The notes under the pieces: model-generated | Databases searched by the model: none | Seen by the model: only the letters and a program-made list of their open reading frames with translations | What the model was told of the DNA's origin: nothing | Part shown: positions 57,343 to 64,000 of the stretch, one piece after another | Layout of the letters: each line of letters begins with the position of its first letter | Position numbering within the stretch: position 1 is the stretch's first letter | Translations under genes and position numbers: made by a program | Origin: Chlorella sorokiniana | Taxonomy: Eukaryota > Chlorophyta > Trebouxiophyceae > Chlorellales > Chlorellaceae | NCBI GenBank assembly: GCA_025917655.1 | Contig: CP084615.1 | Span: 1,984,001-2,048,000 of the forward strand | Direction: 5' to 3' | Length of the DNA stretch: 64,000 nucleotides

Positions 57343-58992
57343 ATGGCGGCAGCTGCTGCGCAGACCAGGTTGCAGGAGGCAGAGCCTGCAGCAGCAACGC
57401 ACGCCGCAGAACATCGGTCCTGGGCCCAAGTTAATCCTGGCAAGTGACAACGGGGCGCTGCTGCTGGCAACAACCTTCGGCTGCCGCCGCCAGCTAGGTG
57501 CTGTGGCTTTTCGCCTGCTTCTGTTGGTTGGAAAGAAACCTGTCAAGCATTTAACTCAGTTTATCTCCTATGCTTGCAGTTGTCGCAAATTTCGCAGCAA
57601 GCGGTGCTAGCGTGGCTACAGGCGAGATCAAGCAGCAGCATTTGCTGGCCGCAGATGGTGCCCTGCCGAGGCTGGCCTCAATTTCGACCTTGATGCCCCA
57701 ATGTTGACGCCTTGGCTGCAGGGGTGGTCTTAACCAACTGGGTGGATGTCATCAAGGTGCGGCAGCAGCTAGCGGGGAGCGAAGCTCGCAACCTGGCGGC
57801 CACCGGGTGGCAGGTGGTGCGGCATGAGGGGCCGCTGGCTCTGTGCAAGGGCATCACGCCCGCCGTGGCGCGCGGCGTGCTGTACGGAGGTGAGCCACGT
57901 GCCGTGGGGGGTGCAGCACGGCCGTCTGGGACGTTAAGGACAAGGTATCGAACATACAGAGTGAAGTTGAAGTATAGGTTGAAGTTGAATCAAGCTGAGT
58001 TCCTGGGATTGCTGAGCGATGCTTCAAGCACCCATTCTTCTCGGGGATCCCGTCCTGTGTTCGAGGCTGCTTGTTCAGCAGCAGCCATCCGCAGCGACCG
58101 CACCCCAGCCCCACTCTACGCCTGCTCCTGCAGGCCTGCGCATCGGCCTCTACTCCCCTCTGAAGGCGGTGCTGGGGGCGGAGAGCCGGGACAGCAGCGC
58201 CATCGCGTCCAAGGTGGCGGCCGGCATGCTGAGCGGCGCGCTGGCGGCGGGCATCTCGAACCCCACCGACCTGGTCAAGACGCAGATGCAGAAGGGCGGC
58301 GGCGCGCAGGGCGGGCCCTTTGCCGTGCTGGCGCGTGTGGTGCGCGCGGAGGGCGTGCGCGGCCTGTGGGTGGGCACAACACCCAGCATGGTGAGGCAGT
58401 GTGACAGGGCGTTGCGGTGGTTTTGCGCAGCGCGGCGGCCGTTGCAGCCTGGCCAGCTGCTGGCCTGTCTTGAGCCATGCTCAGCTGGCTGGCCGTCCTT
58501 CCCAAGAGGTTCCCCGGGCGCCTGCAGGCGCGCGCCGCGTTGCTGACGGCGGCGCAGTGCGCCACGTACGACGAGCTGAAGCTGTTCTTCGTGCGCAGCC
58601 TGGGCTGGGAGGACAACCTGCAGACACACTTTACTGGTGGGCAGGCCCCTGCTCAGCACATGCGCCGCAAGCCTCTCCTGGACTGGGGCTGGTTGCCCTG
58701 CCGCGGCCGCTCCCACCGGTCCAACGCTGCCTGCGCTGCAGTGAGCGGGCTGGCGGGGCTGGTGACCACCACTGTGACGGCTCCAGTGGACATGATCAAG
58801 ACCAACATGTTTGTGCGGCCAGACCTATACCCCACCCCCACCCAGTGCCTGCGGCTCATCGTGGCGCAGCAGGGGGTGCGCGGCCTGTTCAAGGGCTGGG
58901 GCGCGCAGTGGGCGCGGCAGGGCCCCATGACCACAGCCATCTTCTGCATCAGCGAGTGGCTGCGAGGCGCGTTCGGCATGGACAGCATATGA
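57343..58992 (+). CDS. mitochondrial carrier family protein (UCP/dicarboxylate-like)
   Basis: The family moves metabolites or protons across the mitochondrial inner membrane with three two-helix repeats. Repeat 1 starts VVANFAASGASVATG and GVVLTNWVDVIKVRQQLAG; repeat 2 has AAGISNPTDLVKTQMQKGG; repeat 3 has VTTTVTAPVDMIKTNMF. Repeats 2 and 3 keep PxDxxK, but repeat 1 has Trp in place of Pro (WVDVIK). EGPLALCKGITPAVARGVLY, VRGLWVGTTPSM and VRGLFKGWGAQWARQGP are the usual matrix-side helices. The first two introns use GC donors: 57440-57579 and 57622-57721; GT alternatives meet stops. Stop at 58990-58992. The substrate is not predictable with confidence. Confidence 0.8.
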
Positions 58993-59696
58993 CTGCTGCG
59001 GCCTCCACCATGGTTCTCCAAACCCTGGAGAGGACCCAACAATAATTTCTGAAGTGCTGGAACTGTTTCTAAACACATCCCTCGTCTGCATCATGCTACC
59101 GCCACAACGTGCACTGAGCATACTGATGTGCCCCTGACCTTGACTTTCTCTTCCCTCCCTGCAACCAGCTCTCAGCTTCTTCCATCAGTCTGCCCGGCTC
59201 TGGTTGGTTGTAAGGATGGCTGGCCGTTGCCAGCTCGGACACGCCACTTTGAAGTTAACCTCAACCTCAACCAATAGACCTATCAAGTGGTGTTTCTCGG
59301 TGATCCCTTTTGTTTGTATCAAGCATGAGCAGACGATTGAGAGGGGAGGGAGGGGTGCCGCACGGCTGCTTGAGGGATAAAAGACAAGAAACTGAACTGT
59401 TGGGAGTCAATAACCCATGCCATTAACAGTTTCCTGAATACAGGGCCAACGGCTTGCACTGATTACTAGCTGCCTCCCAGGAACCCCTCACTCCCCGGAC
59501 GCCGCCAGCCCACCGCCAGGTGTTCCACCCTGGCCGCGGCATGAGGTTCGGAAGATCCCACCGTCCGCTTGCGAGGCCGGAATCTGGAGTCGTGTGTGCT
59601 CCAGAATAGTCAAATACAGGCACTTGGAGAAGTTTGGTATCTTGCTGGTTGGCGATGTCCGTCCAAAGTGCAAGGAACTCCGTTTCATGGACTACG
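58993..59696. other. gene-free same-strand spacer
   Basis: It holds the 3' UTR of the carrier and the promoter of the KAPP-like gene. It is AT-richer than the coding DNA. No gene is seen. Confidence 0.45.
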
Positions 59697-62600
59697 CAAG
59701 ATTAGTAATGTTCTGGTGCGTTGCTGAGACTGGTCGGAGGGGCAGGGGGTGCATCGCGCACAGTGATCACTCCCACTGAGTGCTGCCTGCTCACCGCCTG
59801 CCAAGTGCCCGCGACGCCCTATTACCTCTTTTGCGTATGCAGCTCATGGGACGGCCTGGCGCTGCGGCTTTTAGCAGCTGCCGCTCTTGCCGCCGGGCTC
59901 CACGCTCTCCGCCAGCTACACCGAGCAAGGGCTGCCTCAAGCTCGGACGACAGAGCTGAAGCAGAGAAGGTGGGTCGGAGGCCCAAATGACTCCCCGGTT
60001 GGGCGAGCCCGGGAGCGTCGCCGCCTCTGCCGCCCCGCGAGCTGTCTCGTCGCCCCACTCTCACCCACGCCTCTGCGCCGCTGCAGCCGCTGCTATCGCC
60101 ACTCAGCGGGTCGAAGGATGACGAACCCCGCTCCACGGCTGGGCAGGCCTTGGATGAGTTGGCAAACGGGCCGGCGCCCTTGGCAGGCGCGCTGGCAGAA
60201 CAGCAGCAGCAGCAGCAGCCGCTGCCGCCGGAGCAGCAAGCAGAGGCGCAGGAAGGGGAGGCATGGCAGCTAGATGAAGGCATCCCAGGCCAACCGCGGC
60301 AAGGCTCCGCGTCCGCGGCACTGGAAGCAGCAGCCCTTGAAGCAGCCGCAGGCAGCGAGCCGTCTGGAGGAGCGGGAGCAGCGGGTGCCTTGGGTGCGCT
60401 CGACCCACCTCCGCTTGAGCAGCAGGGGCAGCAGCAGCACCTGGTTGAGCTTGCGGCGCCCCCTGGGCCGCCTAGCGTTGCAGCCGGCCCTGCGGAAGCA
60501 GCGCCGCAACGGGCCTCTCCAGCGCGCGACCCAGCTGACGTGCACCCAGCCGCCTTGGGCTCTCCCTTCATCCCCCCTTGCTTGGCTCAGCTGCTGCTGC
60601 TGCCGGGGACGTCGAAGCTGCTGGGCAGTCTGGGATCCCACTCTTCTCGTCTTTTGTGCCGACGCCGCCCGTTTCGGCGGAACCGGTGCCCGCGGGCGGC
60701 CCTCTCAGCGACGAACATCCGCAGGCTGGCATGCCCACCTCCGCGCCAGCGTCCGTCGCCAGCCCGCGCAGTGATGTGGGCAGCAGCATCGAGCCGGGCA
60801 GCGATGCGAGCCCCGAGGGGGCCAGGGGGCGGCCACCGCGCCACCGCCGCCAGCGTTCCCTGCTCTCGGAGGGTTTGGGCGGCTCGGCGGCGTCGTCGCC
60901 CTCCCCCGAAGAGCAGGCGGCGCAGCTGGAGCTGGAGCAGGAGCTGCTGCAGGGGCGGCGCAAGATGCGGGCCGAAATGGCGGCGTCCGAGGCTGCGCCT
61001 GCCGCGGCGGAGTCGGCGGCGGGCGTTGTGCCCGCCTCTGGCCGCCCAGACCTCCGGGTGGAGCTGCCCTTTGAGCCAGACCCCGAGCCCGCAGAGGACT
61101 TGCGGCAGCAGCAGGGGCAGGAGGTGGTGGCTCCCGGCCTGCACTTCCAGACGCCGCCGCAGCACCCTTACCAGGAGGCGGCCACGCTGGCCGGGCGGCG
61201 CACCCCGCCAGGCTTCCTCCAGCCGCAGCATGCGGAGGCGGAGGCTGCTGCCGCTGCTGCCGCCGCAGCCGCAGCAGCCTGGGGCAGCCAGCAGGCGATG
61301 CATGCGGCACACGCAGTGGGGCCAACGCCAGATTCGGTCGCTGCGGCGCTGCAGCGCGCGGTGCAGCTGGCGGCCAGCGGTACCGCGCCGCCGGGCTTTG
61401 CCGGGGTCAGCGCTGCCGCCAGCCAGGCCGCCAGCCACCACGCAGCTGCCCTCTCCACAGCACCCACAGCCGCCGCACCCGCCGTCGCCTTCCCCACCGT
61501 CAACCTGCGCGGGCCGCCCGTTAGCGCCACCTTCCGCAGCGGTGGGCAGGGGCACCACGCCCCCGCCCCACTCACCAGCCTGTACGGCCCGCCGCCGGGG
61601 GCCTGGCGGGCGCCCCCTGGGCGCCAGCGACAGCGCCTGGGGCGACGCCGGCTTCTCCATGCTGATGGAGCGCAGCCTGACGTCACGCAGCGAGCGGCAC
61701 CTGCCCAGGGTGGGACACCAGCGCCGCCCGCTTGTGGGCCCAGCTGGGCAGTTGTCCCTTGTTTTGCCGTAGCGCCGTCGTGACATCTGCCGCTCCAAGC
61801 AACCGCTCTGCTCAGCTCAAGTTCTGCTTCTCTGGTTCTCTTTCCTCCCTCACCCCCGCCCCCCCTCCCTGCCCCTCTGCAGCTGTCTGAGGAGGTGGAG
61901 GGGGTGCGCAGCAGCGCCCGACGTGGACGTGCCGCTGGCCTGCAAGCTGGACGTTGTGGCGGGGCCCTGCACCAACACCTCCTACACCAGCACAGAGGAT
62001 GTGCTGGAGGTGCGTGGCTGTTTTGTGGGGGGGAGAGGGGGAGCGGGGGGGGTTGACAGGGATATGTGGGGGTGGGGAGGCCAGGGCCGGGGCCGGCGTA
62101 GAGGGAGTTCCAGCAGCATTTGAGGCAGCTCCCAAACATGCGGGGTTTGGCTCCAGTGCACCTTTTCTGCCAGCAGCCTTGCCAGATTGCCAGCCTTGCT
62201 GGCGATGTCGCAGGGCACACGGTTGCTGCTGGCGTGCCTGGCATGCCAACTCTCGGCCGCCCTGCGGCGCCGGCCTGCCCTGCAGATCATCATCGGGCGC
62301 AACGTCGGCGCCACCATGCAGCTGAACGACGGCGAGATCTCGGGGCAGCACGCCAGCGTGCGCTGGAGCAGCGTGGACAAGTGCTGGAAGGTGGGCGGGC
62401 AGGGGCTGCGCCGAGCACACCCTCCTTGCTTGGCGTGCACTCTTCTCACCGGCCGTGCGGAGCTCAGGGGCTGAAGCAGGGGCAAGCAAGTGGGGTGGGG
62501 CAGTGTTTGCGCGTGTTTCACCCCCTTGTCCGTCCATCCCCCTCCACCTCCGCCTCCACCTCCGCCACGCCGCCGCCCGCAGGTGGCCGACCTCGGCTCC

Positions 62601-64000
62601 CTCAACGGCACCCTGCTCAACGGGGAGCCCATCAGCGTGGCGGGGCGCAAGCGCGGCCGCGACTACCGCCTGTCCACCGACGACATACTGCAGGTGGGGG
62701 GGCGGGCGCCGGGCCATGCTTGAGGCTTGGTCCGGCCCTTGCAGCCTGCGTGTCGGTTCGCCAAGTGGCAGCGCCGCTCTCTGGAGGGCCTTGAACCGGA
62801 CACGCCGCCTGGCCTTGGCGGCCTTTGTGACACCACGCACTCATACACACCTCTGCCCCCCCACACACACACCAGCTCGGCTCCTTCACCCAGCTCAAGG
62901 TGTCCACCTTCCCGCGGGACCTGCTGGACCCCATGCAGTCGCGCTGCGGCTCGCTCCCGGGTGAGCCGCCGGCCGGCTGCCCGACACGCGGCGCGATGGC
63001 GCCCGGGTCGCGTGTGCAGCCTGCCCACCCCGTTCACCCGACTGCTTGTGAGCCTGCGCCCCCGCCCCTTCCCCCCGTGTGCCGCTGCAGTTGGCTCCAT
63101 GCCCAAGAGCCTCACCATGCCCAAGCACCGCATCCCCAGCTTCAGCTCGCTGCTGTCCCCCAAGGTGCGCGGCGCAGAGGGGCAGGGCAGGCTGCGGGGA
63201 GGGCGTGAGGCTGGTCACGCCTGGGCCGCCGTGCAGACTACGCTGCCTCCCCTGCACACGCGGGCAGCATGGGAGCCGCCCCTCGGTCACACCTGGCATC
63301 ACGCCCACCACCCCAAGTTCCCGCCTAAGCACGACCCCAAGCCCCCGCTTCTCCCCTCCCAGATCACCAACACCCCCAGCAAGAAGGCCACGGTGGCGGC
63401 GGCAAGCGACGAGCTGCGCCTCGAGTGCTGCATCGTGTCCCGTACCGGCAGGGACCACCAGCGCAAGGGACAGACGTGCGAGGTGCGTCCCTGGCTGCCC
63501 TTGCATGCGGGCTGGGCGGGTAGCAAGAGGCTGGTCGGGAGGCAGCCCTGCTCAGCCGATTCAAGGCTGGTCTGTGTGGCCGAGGAGTGTTTGGCCATGA
63601 GGGCCCTGGGGCAGGGTTGGTGGAGCGCGCGTGTGAGGGTGCACGACACCGCGCCCTCTCTTGCTTCAGCTGTGTCATTTGTCTGTGCAGGACGTGGCCT
63701 GCGCCGAGTGCCCGCTGCACGGCTCCGAGGCTGCCCTCGGCGCCGAGCACCCCGCCGCCCTGTTCTGCGTGTTTGACGGGCACTGCGGGCGCGGCGCCGC
63801 CGACGCTGCCAGCGTGGCGCTGCCCGACGAGGTCTCCTCCCGCCTGCAGGGTGGGTGCTGCCGCTGCCGCTGCTGCCATCTACTTGCCGTCTACTTCCCT
63901 GCATGTGCCCGGGGCTGGGCACTCAACGGCCCCACCTCCCACCTCGCACTCTCACTCAGCTGTGCACCGGCGTCCCGCCTGGCCCCTGCAGGCGTGCGCA
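59697..64000 (+). CDS. KAPP-like membrane-anchored FHA/PP2C protein phosphatase (5' part, continues past window)
   Basis: Order of parts: a short first exon (MDYARLVMF) joins a signal-anchor helix (GLALRLLAAAALAAGLHALR). A long disordered linker of more than 500 residues with Gln, Pro and Ala runs follows. The FHA domain reads IIIGRNVGATMQLNDGEIS, GQHASVRW and DLGSLNGTLLNGEPI. The start of a PP2C catalytic domain is ECCIVSRTGRDHQRKGQ, EDVACAECP and LFCVFDGHCGRGAADAA, with the DGxxG metal site. This is the layout of plant kinase-associated protein phosphatase, which uses FHA to bind phosphorylated receptor kinases. Frame slips in C runs at about 60570 and 61612. The gene is cut by the window edge inside the PP2C domain. 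Confidence 0.75.

Noticed and set aside
60150-61772. Plus-strand ORF of 540 codons
   Set aside because: Its first part is the KAPP linker, but after the C run near 60570 it is Arg-rich shadow sequence.
1-64000. tRNA, rRNA, CRISPR and retroelement genes
   Set aside because: By eye I found no T-arm motif in a clover-leaf context, no rRNA blocks, no regular spaced repeats and no reverse transcriptase or integrase motifs; a covariance-model and repeat-library search would be decisive.

Overview
The window looks like nuclear DNA of a small-genome trebouxiophyte green alga, most likely of the Chlorella clade (inference). It is very GC-rich. Nearly every gene is cut by short GT-AG introns of about 100 to 250 nt with strong GTGAG/GTGGG donors. 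Products include plastid ones (an RbcX-type Rubisco chaperone, a plastid-type alpha-amylase, a chlorophyll-dephytylase-like hydrolase, a plastid-targeted PfkB kinase) beside general eukaryotic ones (VPS39, RING, KAPP-like phosphatase, mitochondrial carrier). No rRNA, tRNA, CRISPR or retroelement coding sequence was seen. Twenty-three genes are called; the last runs off the right edge.

Layout. 0.4-7.5 kb: a tandem pair of pentameric ligand-gated ion channel genes (minus strand) of the prokaryote-like Pro-loop type without the Cys-loop cysteines. 8.5-10 kb: RbcX. 10.5-14.1 kb: three small head-to-tail minus-strand genes that share an N-terminal helix motif and the same first-intron phase, and look like an undescribed local family. 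14.5-17 kb: an alpha/beta hydrolase with a bipartite Tat-like plastid leader, divergent from VPS39 (17.4-23.4 kb). 23.7-29.4 kb: a secreted cystatin, a secreted LRR protein, and an F-box-like/vWA protein. 29.9-36.4 kb: an unknown type I membrane protein and an alpha-amylase with an N-terminal ACT-like domain. 37.3-45.9 kb: an ABC-class ATPase with an RGG-rich N-terminus, a PfkB kinase and a PH-like protein. 46.6-53.4 kb: an aminoalcohol phosphotransferase, an acidic hypothetical protein and a multipass membrane protein. 53.7-64 kb: an RRM protein, a RING-H2 protein, a mitochondrial carrier with two GC-AG introns, and the 5' part of a KAPP-like FHA/PP2C phosphatase.

Genes are mostly arranged as divergent or convergent neighbours with 0.2-1 kb gaps. 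There is no operon logic. The clearest local themes are tandem duplication (channels, small helical proteins) and plastid function (RbcX, dephytylase-like hydrolase, amylase, sugar kinase).

A caution for every reading frame here: at a dozen or more places a conserved domain changes frame at a short G or C run and would read through if one base were added or removed. Both a systematic homopolymer error in the assembly and real lesions are possible. Exon boundaries were read by eye from GT-AG (sometimes GC-AG) sites and phase, so internal exon ends are less certain than the gene identities.
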